64,000 nt of DNA from Pachyseris speciosa (taxonomy: Eukaryota; Cnidaria; Anthozoa; Scleractinia; Pachyseridae): contig JAEMWC010000123.1 of NCBI GenBank assembly GCA_016490735.1, positions 704,501-768,500 on the forward strand, in the 5' to 3' direction. Made by a program: the position numbers and the translations under genes. The notes beneath the pieces were generated by a model. That model did not search any database. It was not told the DNA's origin and saw only the letters and a program-made list of their open reading frames with translations. Shown here piece by piece: positions 43,749 through 55,700 of this stretch. Position 1 is the first letter of the stretch, and each line of letters opens with the position of its first letter.

Positions 43749-46734
43749 TCATTCATACTGCATGCGTCTCAGTTCTTCCGGGTCATAGTTTCTCATGTTG
43801 GTGTGGTCGGACCAAGCCGGATACCGCGCTCCATCCATCTCTGATGCAACCTTAAAGATAAATCAGAGAGCAATGTAGAATGCGTTACAAACTGAAGTCT
43901 ATATTAAAATGGCAATGTGGGAAGGAAGGGCTTCCCGTTGTTGTTGTTGTGTTTTTATTTAACACCATCGGTGGTTTAAAAATTGTGACATGCTCTACAA
44001 AGCAAACATAGTGTTTTAAGCCAAACTAAAAAAAAAAACCTTTTCCCATGTTTGGCATGAAGTGTAGGTCTGACTGATAATGGATTTGCTGTTTGGATTA
44101 CTTACGCCATTTCTGCGTCGTTTGCTTCAAGGCTAAAACGTTAAGCATTTTTGATAACTGGTGTGTACTGTGGTTGGTCTACCCTGGGGGGGTCCGTTTA
44201 GAAAAAACAGATTGGTGGTTTATAACCGGGAAAGGAAAATTACCTGATTTCCTCGAATCAATCTGTGATGTGTCCCTCCAATAGTGGCATCACAGTCTGG
44301 GCATTTTCTTTCCTCCATGGCTCCACCGCATTCTCCAATAGCGTAGATGTGGCCATTTGGACACTTGTACCAGTGGCCTTGGGCAAAATTCATGGCCTTC
44401 ACAATCATAACTCGTTCTTCTTTGGTCAAGCCTTCCAAACCACACTCTTTCCGGATCCGGTTAATGGTGGTCTCTATGCCATCTGCGTCTTCCTGACTCA
44501 GTCTTTTTCCTGCATTCAGCTGTCGTCCCTGTCTTTCAAGCCAATATTCTTTGTCGAGGTCAAGGGTAAAGGAACGCTTTTCGACTTCGCATTGAACTAC
44601 TCGAACTTTCAGAAGAAGTCCAGCACAGATGATCTCATCTCTGATATCAGTCAGCCTTTGAGGTGTTATCTGAAATTTCATCAGGTCGTTTTCCAGAAGA
44701 TTCAGCTTTTGGTCGACTTCTGTTGCTGCTTGGTGGTATTTCTGTTCCAGGGTGGATTGGCTTAGATTCGGTGTCGTGAGAACTCCATGAGATGTATTCC
44801 GAAGTAGATCTGTCTTGACTTTTTCACGCACCTTATATATTTGCTTCAGTAACTTGATTTGGTTCTTAATGGTGTTAAGCTCTGCCATAGTTTTCCTCTG
44901 TTGCAACCACTGCCCTAACATCTGATAGCTTGAAACACTCTTGGCACTGGCTGCTAGTTCTTCACCGTCCTCAGGTAGGCCAGGTAAGAATATTCTTCGC
45001 TTTATTGCAATGTCAGGGTAGTGTCGTTTAAGACGGGATACTTTCGTTGCCAGCTTTGTTTGGAAAGCCTGAAAACGATTTTCCTCTTTAATCAGTCGCC
45101 TTTTCACCTCCTCCACTTCAGCTAACTTTTCTTTGACCAGGTTAGCATACCTGTAGCTTATTCTGATAGGCGTCTTGCATTTGGGGCATTCCTTCAACTT
45201 AATGTCCTCGTTATCGCCATCTTTGTCCATCCAGTAGTCCAGCGCAGTAACTTCCAACACATGTCCGCAGTCCTGTAACTCGATAAAACGTGCATCCTCC
45301 TCATCTTCAGTACCAAAGAGGACCTCGGTAACTATGTCCTTGTGACAAAATCTGCACAACTTGGGACATGGTTCCCCACAGAGTCCAATACATGGGTGGT
45401 TATACAGACAAGAATCTCTTGGAAGTCTCTTCCGGCATGGCTCATTGCATCGACCACGGTTGCATGGCTCCCAGCAAAGCTTCGTACACCTCTTGTGTGG
45501 GCATCTCCAAGAACACGGTTCCTGTAACAGAACATATAAGACGTAAGACCTCCATAGGACTGTGAGAGGAGCGGTTATGAATCTTATGGTACAACTTTGG
45601 AGGAAATCCTAATAGGTGGTCTTGTGTGCAAACAGGTTTTTGCTAATAGTGCTTTCCAAAAGTAATAGAGGAGAGAAAGACGACGGCTTGTGAAAAATCT
45701 GTTCTCATTTTTCCTTGCAATATCTCTAAAAACAAAAGAACGTTGGTAATATTTTCTGCCAAGAGCCGGTTTCTGGATATTTGGAATCTCCCATTCCCAG
45801 CGAATTTACATCGTGACAGCATTTCGAATGTTTTCGGAAATTTAACAGCGTGTGCCGCCCAACTCCCGAAATCCAAAACTTTGTTCATAAACATTCTAAA
45901 ATTCTATTTTTACAGCAAACCTCAAGTTCTCTCCTTAGTATCTGCTATGAAAGTTTTCTCTGACCTTTTCTGCCACCACGCTTCAGCCCGTTTCTAATAG
46001 CCAATCTCGTGTGTTTTAACTGGCCTCGCTCACGCCCGAAAATAATTCTTGGAAATTCAACCACGCCTTCGGTTCATTTCATAGTTTTTCGAGCCACCCG
46101 GTTCTACCAGCAAAATGTTTTTTTACCGGTCAAAACTAGCCCACATTGCCTTGGTAGGTACTCGCAGAAAGACAAGAGAGGAAGGCTCCATTTCGAGTCA
46201 CCATCATCACAACAGAGCGTGTTTGGCATCTCCGTCAACCTGAAACCACCTCTCACCTCTGGTTTCTTTCAAAGGCTCGCATTTACCCACATTCTAGCTA
46301 AATGATGCCAGCCTGGGGGCTTCTGCAGAGGAAAATGGCTCAGAAAACCACTCTAAACACTAGAGCGATTCCACTCAATCGAAAAACAACAGCCACTCGC
46401 GTACATCACGTGACACTGAAGTCTGAGTCAACAGCAATTGAAGACAGCAGATAGTTTGGTAGTAGCTCCATATATGGAGAAGATAAGTGTCACAGACTAT
46501 TAACTGCCCAAAATGTGTTGAATTAAGTAGCAGGCTCTTGGAAGGAAAGAGTTAAGGCAAAACATACCTATATAGCTTGGTATTTTAAAATTTCATGACA
46601 TACACCTATTACAACTAGGTTTATTCATGTACTCCTTTCAAAACCGTACTCTTCCTTTAAAATTCGATTGTAAATTTACCTTACAGAGCCAAATTCATTC
46701 GTATCATACAAGAAACTCTAATTCATATCGTTTG

Positions 46735-46765
<31 letters not shown>

Positions 46766-49700
46766 CCCTTTCTTACCAAGGACCTAAATTTTATAACCCC
46801 TTAAATTCCGAGATCATCAACTCGTACTCTCCTGTCTACTTTAAGAAAGCACTTAAGGCGTTCATTTGTAATAACTATTAGTAGTTTTAGATATAATGTG
46901 ATTAAGTATTAACTTTATTTGCAGCTTGTAACTTATTGTAATTGTATCCGTCGTCATGTTCTTCTTTCAAAATTTCATCTTGTAAAACAATAACTGAGGA
47001 GGCCTAATTAACATAAACTTCATAGTTTCCTTTAGGCCTCCTCGCCATTGTAACTTCTATCCACTCTATCTTTTTTGTTTTCTTTATAATAATACTATTT
47101 GTGGTTTGGCGAATAAATAAATTAAAAAAAATTTGAAATACAAGACACGGGCAACATCTATTCCTATCAAACTTACCCTGCAAGGTGTGCACAGCTTCAT
47201 ACACGTTTTTGGGCACTTGCTGTGGATACATCGGTTGTCGCATTTCTCAGGACAAGGCGGGCAATTCTTTGTGCAGGGTTCCTGGCAGAGGTGAAGACAA
47301 ACTCTCCTTCTGTCGCAGTCAGCTTGGCAAGGGACGTGCATTCTTCCTTGCTTGCAATCACTGCAATTTCCAACGCAGGGATGCTCACATTCGAGAACTG
47401 CTCGACAGGGCTCTTTGCATCGATAACCACTTTCTGAAAGCTCAAAGCACGGCTTTTCAATTTCATGGCCGCATTCAAACTCCCTTCTGATGACAATTTG
47501 ACACTCGAAGGAACTGCAATCTTCCCAGCACATTCGAGGACAGGGATGGCCACACGGCAGAAATTCGTCACAGTTTTCCTGGCACTTGAAAGTCTCTGCC
47601 GGCGTTCCACACGGTACACACTGCCAATGACCACATGCTGGGATCACCTTCACTACTTCTACAGGGCACCCAGCACATTTTTCACCATAATGGCACTTTC
47701 TATCACATCTGCTTTGATGCGCAGAGCACAATTCAGTGGGACAGTCCTTTTGGCATTTGTATAACTCATGGTCTGCATCATCAGGATGGCAAACTCTTTC
47801 ACACACGTGGCCGCAAGGAAGACGAAACTGGCATGGCAAGGTGCAGCCTCCTTCTGGTGCTTTCTTGAAGTCGTCAGCGGCTTTGGCATCGATTACTCTT
47901 TCTGGATGGTTACTGCAGACAAGCTGCAAAAAGTCTCCTAGAGCACCCTGCTCTTTCATGTCTTGGACGATTTTCCTCCACAGTTCACTTTTCTCAGCTA
48001 GCATAGCAAAGTTCCCGATGCAGTAGAAACCTTCGCGAGCTCGAGACAAAGCAACGCATACACGGTTTCTGACAGCCAAGAAGCCTATCCTCTTCTGATT
48101 ATTACTTCTAACTAAAGAGAGCAAGATTATCTCATTCTCTTCACCTTGGAAGTTGTCTACAGCTGTGACTCTGACGCCTTCGAATTTGGTTTTTGGCATC
48201 GTTTTCTTTAAAGCCAACACTTGGCCAGTGTACATGGTCAAGACTGTGATCTGATTTGGTGCATACCCTTGCAAGAGGAAGTACTCACACAGGGCTGCAA
48301 TATATTCCGCTTCATGCTGATTCGAATGGCTCTTGATTTTCTCATTTACTTCACTTTCATCTTCAAGGCATCGATGATCAATAAAGAAAATGTTATTGGA
48401 CACTCCTCTGACACTCTGACCTCTGGGGTATTTATGTACCGATTCATGGTCTTGAAGATCGTCATAGATAAACCTCATCAACCTTGCAATCTCGGGTCTC
48501 ATCCTGTGCTGGGTGTTTAACTGGTAACAATGCATTCCGCTGTTTACCATTCTCTCAAACAACGACACGTCAAGGTTGTATTCCTTCGCCAGACTGTAGA
48601 CAGTCGGGTTTGGCCTCAGTTGTTTGTGGTCACCTATCAGAATCAAATGCTGTGTCCCTTTAGTCAGAGATGTTATGATGTGAGCCTCGAGGACTTCAGC
48701 TGCTTCCTCAACAACGACGATGGTCGGTTTGATAACTTCCAAAATGGCGCGGTACTTTGCAGCACCAGTAGTGGTCATGCCAATCACTACGGCGTCTTTG
48801 AGAACGTGGAGCTCTTCATAGTCTCGAACCTCCGAAAAGCGTTTACAGATACGTTCGTATTCTTCACTTTTTCTTGAAATCTGACTTCTACAGTTTCCTT
48901 GGAAAAGTCGGAGCCAAAACAGGTACAGTCTCCAACGGGCTTCGACCCCAAGATCCCAAACTTGCTGGACTTTTGCAACCTGCCCAGGGAAAAGTGGCTG
49001 AAGTTTGGATTCTCCCCTCAGAACTTTAAGATGATCTTGAGAAAGACTTGAATGCCTTTTTTCTTGTTTGGCAGCACCTGTTCCGACGATGAGCTCGAAC
49101 TGGTTCCTACCAAGTAATCGTTGCCTTTGAATGATCTCTGCTTCCCTGTCTACTTCTATTCCATATTCATTATCGTCATTAGTGGCAACATCAGTATCGT
49201 TCTCAGTTGTTGTTGATTCAGAAAGCTTGTACTGGTGAGAAGAACTAAAATTGTTGGAATTCTTCAGATTGAGCCAACTCTGAATGACTGACTTCCCTTG
49301 CATTTCAAAATTGTACTCCTCTGCTTTCAGCTGCTCAAAATGCCTCCTTCCTGCAAAGTCGTGCAAGTCTTTGAGTGCAAGGATGGAGCTCTTGCTGCGA
49401 ACCAGTCGACTTCTCGCTCTTTCGATGGCTTCTTGACATTTTGCCATTTCTACTTTGACACGACGCTTATTTTCCGATGAAGTTGTGTATTCATGCAAGT
49501 TGTATGCTTGCAGGTGCTCCGAAGAACTTCTTCCTCCAACGCGTATTACACCAGTTTGGTGAAATTTCAATACCCCTTCCAGAAATTGATCCAGGGCGTG
49601 GTTAGTGTAGCACACCATCAGCATGGAAGAGGCCTTCTCAGTATCCCAGACATGTCTGTTGTCCAGAAGGGCTCTGACAATCTTCAAACCAACGTACGTT

Positions 49701-52700
49701 TTACCTGTCAGACAAAAATAATTGCAGAAAAGAATCAAGTTTCAGGTCCTGACTGTTTGACAGTCTCGATACGACAGACAAGAGGCTACAATTAGCCTAA
49801 ACTCGGGCTTGCAAAAAATAGTATTGTATCCCTAACTTAGCGCTAAACAAAAGAATAGAGGGAAGTCTGTCTTTCTTACATCTGACGCATTGTGTTTAGC
49901 TTGTGTTGGAGTCTATTTCTTTAGACCCCTATCAACATATATTCCTCTAAAATACAGCTCAACCATTGAGAACAATAATTATAACACTTGTAAAAAATAT
50001 TTCTAAAAGAACAAGAAAAAGAGAAACAGAAAAAATAAAGCCCGTGATATATACCACTAAAAGACATCGAACCCGGGTTAGCTGCGTCACAGGCAGGAAC
50101 AATGACCTTTAGGCCACAGAGGTTTTCGTTATGCAAGGTGATAAAAATAGTGTATTGATTCCAAAAAAAAACTAAGCACACTTGTTTTCGCCTCGATGGA
50201 TAATTGTTTGAGAAAGGAAACGCTTATCGAACGATGTAGGATTTTTTCACATAAACGTTAATGTAGTCTCGGTGAAATGTGAGTAGAAAATTAATTATTT
50301 GAAACACAAGAAAGCATTTGAAGCATTTGAAACACAAGAAAGGAACGTTTCTGGACAGTTTCAAGTGATGCTAGTACATTTGTAAAAACTAATCGCTTAT
50401 CATTCAAAAATTAAAGTCTAGAAATTGAGATATTGTGGGAAAATAATAAATAAACTACCTGTCAAAGTCTCAGGGGTGTGTGATATCCCGTACTTGAGTT
50501 ATTCAACAAAATGTACATCTCAATGGAGCGGATACGGGGAACACGGCAGTCCATCTGGAGTTAAATTTTGGTCATGTTAAAAGCTTTCTTCTCGCTGTTG
50601 AACTTGCAAACATTCGTATAGACACTTCTCTTAACATATTAGTTGTTCAGACTTCAAAGACACAAGGTGAATCGACGTTTTCCGATACGTGACAACAGGC
50701 ATCATTCTTGCTGTTGATATGAGATTTACACTTCCGAATCACTCGGCCGTGAAAGGTCAAACTCCCTTTGTCTGTAGTCTCTAATTTTTGGCGCTCCCCT
50801 CGCGTCGCGTCTCCTCGCAACTTCGCGTGCGCACGTGTCTTTCGCCCGCCCCACAATCCATTGCCAAAATTAGAGACTACTCGCAGTCTACTGAAGCAGA
50901 CACGAGGAAACACGGCAGTCCATCTGGAGTTAAGTTTACTCATGTTAAAAGCTTTCTTCTCGCCGTTGAACTTGCAAACATTCGCATAGACACTTCTCTT
51001 AACATATTGTTTGTTCAGACTTCAAAAGACACATAGCCTGCGAACGCAGACGTATTTCCGGCTGTCACTGGTTCCGCCGAAAATAACGTCTGCGAACTCG
51101 AGCTACGGGAACGATTTCCATGACGTCAGCTCTTATAAACCAATCACATTTCACCTTGCATATCCGAAGAGGTTACACGCAGAAATCGTGCGTGGAATTC
51201 TCGCAAACGCGTGTTAAAAAAAATGGCGGAGGATGCGTTGAGAAAAGTATGCGAAGTTTTCGGGTTTGATAGCCTTAATAAGCATCAAGAGGAAGCCTTG
51301 CGATTCTTTTTGAATCGAAGAGCGATGTTTTTGTAAATCTTCCAACTGGATTTGCAAAGTCTGTTGTATTTCAGGCGCTGCCCATTGTGTCACGGCTCTT
51401 GTATGGATGCAACTCGTGAGAAGAACATTGTACTCGTTGTTTCGCCGCTTATTAACCTTATGAAAGACCAAGTCAGCCGCTTAAATTCACGTGGAATAAG
51501 CGCAATATCACTCAGTGATGTCAGCTCCGAATTAGAGATCAGAGCAGTGGAAAATGGAAGTTATTCCATCGTTTACGGTTCACCAGAGTCTTGGTTAGGT
51601 GAGACAAAATGGCGAAAAATGTTGTCAAGCGATATTTACCAAAATTCAGTCAGAGCTGTCGCTGTAGATGAAGCCCATGTCATTTGCCACTGGTAAGTTC
51701 TGTTCTATTCAGCGATTGCCGCGGGAGGCAGAGAAGGGCTTGTAAAAGGAAAGGTGCCAATTCCGGACCTCCGAGCGGACGTGATACTTTGCGATGGACT
51801 GCAGTTTACATTTGCATCTTCGAACTTTAAGCTCTTTTTCGCCTCTGGCTTTTATCCTGACTCTTTAGCGAGTCTTTTGACTCGGAACGGGCCATCATTT
51901 TTGAAATCTTGTTTGATTTCATTTTCAATGTCTCCTACTCTTTCCAAAGCTCTCTTATAGCGAAGCAGACGATTATAACATCTGGTGCGGCAAATGGCGG
52001 CAAGATCGCTCCCGACGTAAGCGGACAGACCGATTTCAGTTGAACGAAGAATTAATGAGTGAATTGCCAGTGTACTTTTTCCAAACACCTTTATCTTTTC
52101 TTCACTGGAAACTTTTGCCTTGCAAAGAAAACAAACCTCGGAAGTTAAAATCTTCTTCGGTGTTTCGATGGCGCTCATTGCGAACAACTATTCCGATTCT
52201 AAAATTATCGCCGGTTCCCGCGGCGTCGCGCGTGTACGCGAGTGTCATATTCTATCGGTGAATTTTAATGGTCAATAACAAAACAAAAGTTTTGACGTCA
52301 CGGAAATCAATATCTGGCTCGAGTTCGCAGACGTTATTTTCGGCGGAACCAGTGACAGCCGGAAATACGTCTGCGTTCCCAGGCTAAAAGACACAAGGTG
52401 AATCGACATTTTCCGATACGTGACAACAGGCATCACTCTGTTAAAAATAGTTAGCGCTTACGCAGAAACGCCGGAAGTGAGCTTTGTGGATGATACTCGA
52501 CGACGAAAAATAAGAACCGTCGGTAATTTTAGACTCGGGCGCCGCGCGAGACGCGGGCAGTCCGAGTAAAAATTCGTACTGTTGTCATTTTTATGGTAAA
52601 ATTCAACTTTTGAATGTCTGCCTGCTCACTTATGTAACGCTCCATTCAGGCTACCCCATTTTCCTGTTTTCACCGCTTTCAACCCCATAAAATGGTTTGT

Positions 52701-55700
52701 AGCAGGAATATCTTGGACCTGCACGTACACATATAACACTTAAACGAACTAGTCCTTAATCATCAATACCTGTTCCTGGAGGTCCTTGTATCACTGAAAA
52801 CTCCTTGGTAAGCGCTCCTTTTAGTGCCTCAAGTTGGGACGCATTCAAGCTAACATCTTCCGCTTGTGGCCACGACTGGGGATCACAAATTGACACTATG
52901 CTTGAACCCTCTGCTGATCGCAAGTCAAGTGTCTCTTCAAGATCGTATCGTACATGATTTCCAAATATTCCACTTCGAAGGTATGCAGGAGACTTAACAT
53001 CGGGGTTGCAGTGGACCAGGTACTCTTGAAAAGGAAACGTGTCAGGTGTGATTTTCTTCAGCTGTTCTAAGACGGGTCGATAGGACTCGAAGTACGCTGG
53101 CGACTCCACCATCACATACTTTTCACGCGTTTTGTGGGTGGCTTCAAAACCGTCAACAAATCGAATGTCCAGCTTTCCTGCCTTGAGGTCGTCAGCTTTG
53201 CGGTTTGCTACCGTGGCAAACAGCGTAGTTTTGAAGTTGTCCTTCGACAAGCAAAGGAATGATCCAAACAGCAATCGTTTGGAATGCTCCCATGGAATTC
53301 TCCTCAGGCGCCTCATGTCAAGATGGATGCAGTGCACGATGCCAGCATTTGTACAAACTGTGTGCATGATCTCAACATTCTCGTAAATGTACAAGTTTTG
53401 AGATCGTTCCTTCTCGGGGATCTTCTTGGTGATTTCCCTGATTCCCTGTCTCAGCGGGGATACAAAGTCTTCACGAAGGAGGCGGAACTGAACGTCCAAA
53501 TAATCGTTGAGGTCCTTGTATTTCTCAGAGCTTTCGACTTTGTTTCGTCGCAGAAATGGCTTGTCCTCAGAGGAAATTTCTTTCTCACTAGGATAAATGG
53601 AAAGTTCCTTGAAATCATCTGGTGGGGGTGGCTCAACTTCTTTCCTTTTTGTCTTTTTCGGTGCCTGGGCTGTCTGTGACTCTTTTCGTTCCTCCTTCAC
53701 GAGCTCGCGTCTTCTTGTCAAAAGTGTCTGCACCTCTTTTCTAAATTCTTCAACTCCTTTCACGTTTATGTCACTTAAGCTTCCGCAGAGTTTGTCGAGA
53801 GGAATATCAGATGAGAAACGTGGGAATTTAGCGAGCCATTCTTTAAAGAACGCAATCAAGCTTTCCACGAGCAAACCTATTTGAGCTTCGGTCACCTCCT
53901 GCTCCTCCAGTATCATCGGGAGATTAAGAATATATTTTGGCAAGTGATTGCTCATCAATGCTGACCCTTTACAAATCGACAGCACCTCAATCAAATTTTC
54001 CGTCATCATCTGAGTGCTGCACATCTTTCCCAGAATTTCTATGATGAGTGTCATCCAATCTTCCTTAATATCATCGTCATTTACGAGCTTTTGGAAGCTT
54101 TCGCGGTACTGGAGAAGACTCACAGCAATATCTGATGGTTCTTTAGATTGCAGCTCTTGTAGCTTTCGATAGCCAAGATAACGACCTCTATGTGCACCGC
54201 CAGGTTGTTGCTCGCGATATGCGTGTTCCCCACCGTAAACACCTTTGTGAGGAAAACAAAACAGTTACGTAAATAAATAACTCTCTTCACTTGAAATGTT
54301 CACATCCCAGAGTCCTTCCCCTAGGTTATTACGCAGACTTTGGCGGCAAAAGACTCCAGAGAGCACAAAACAGGGACACTGAATGGTGGGCTCTGATCTA
54401 ACACTTCTCATTAAGCTAGTTCAGTGTGGAAACAAAATGAGTAACGTTTTATATCATGGGAAAAATCACGAAAATAAACTATGCGTATGCGTCTTAAGTT
54501 AGAAGCAGAGCCTATTGTGCTGACATTGGTTGAGATGAATCTTTGATTTTTAAAAAATGTTGTATATAGTTCAGTTCAACCATGGAGAAAAATGGAGGCA
54601 CGTTCCGCAGTAGTAAACAGGTGACTTATTTTGTTCTTTGTTGTCAAGTTGTTACCTAGCCAGAGTGTATACGTACTCGTAATAAAACGTGTCAGTACAA
54701 TGAACTTGCCACAGCACACATGTTCTCAAACTACCATGGTTAGCAAACCCGACCTCAACAGCAGACATCTTAATCATCGGTTACCTTTGCTTTACCATAC
54801 AAAAATACTCAAATGTGAGCTTAATTCACCAAGCAAATTAATTGTAATAAGTGTGTTTTATAATAGTTACAAATCAATAAAGATTAATTTAAAAAATCAA
54901 CCAAAAGTTCTTGAACAAGTAAGTGAGACAAAACAAAGTGAATTTATGCCCATGATAGTATCTGCCTGCAATTGACATAACTTATTCTTGTCCCCTCATG
55001 CATTTCCTGAGGTTAGCCGTCCACGCAAAAATGTGACGCCAAACAGTGCACAAAAAACATTTGTTAAAACAATGGTTAAAAAAGATATCTTAGTTAACCG
55101 AGCCGGCATTAAGCAGTATTACCTTCTCAAGCTTTTGCCTACTACAATGAGTGTTCAATATATATCTACAATATTAGTATAAATCTACTAGCATTCTATC
55201 ACGAATGCCGTTCTCTGATTGGCTACGCTACTCGCTATCTATTCTTTGATAGATGGTGAGTAGCGGCTGTCAACAAAATGGCGCCCGCTTCTTCGCGTTT
55301 TCGAAGTGTCTGTGAGGAGAATTTTGATAATTTACCGTTGTTTAGTTTTGAACGACTAGTAGATTTATACTAAAACAATTAGATTATTCGCTCTCGATTT
55401 CTATGCGTGATAGCTGATGAGGGCGCAGCCCGAATCAGCTATCACGCGATAGAAATCTCGAGCTCATAATCTAATTGTTAAATCGAGTACGCCTTTCTAC
55501 AGTGTGCGGCCATTCATTTTCACGCATGGATACAGGGCCTGTGAGGTTATTTTCAGCTTTCACCAGTGCTTTAGAATACCTGTCAAAAATTCTTTATTAA
55601 TGAAGTTAGGCTTTTCTACTTGAGCAACGGAGCTGATGAATGAAATGTTATAATTAAGAGCATGAACCGAAAGAAAGTGATAAGATCAAGGAATGGCTGG

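Larger units (their letters stand above)
51034..52386. mobile_element. DNA transposon, internally deleted, carrying RecQ-like helicase and Cys-pair gene 5' ends
   Basis: The terminal inverted repeats are 70 bp (51034-51103 and 52317-52386) with one mismatch and start TAGCCTG(C/G)GAACGCAGAC. AAAGACACA flanks both ends (51025-51033 and 52387-52395), a 9-bp target duplication confirmed by the empty site in copy A. Inside, a helicase frame starts near the left end on + and a second frame starts near the right end on -. The two meet near 51,700. The superfamily is undecided: a 9-bp duplication suits Mutator-like elements, whereas helicase genes are known from some Academ-type elements. Confidence 0.85.

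Noticed and set aside
47197..47889. Cys-rich minus-strand open frames beside the ZNFX1 frame
   Set aside because: They are shadows of ZNFX1 exon 3 in other frames. The true frame carries the helicase and NF-X1 motifs.
50055..50122. Minus-strand tRNA-like segment with a 7-nt anticodon-type loop (GTG) and GGTTCGA
   Set aside because: The T stem does not pair and no acceptor stem is visible. At most it is a decayed tRNA or SINE head.
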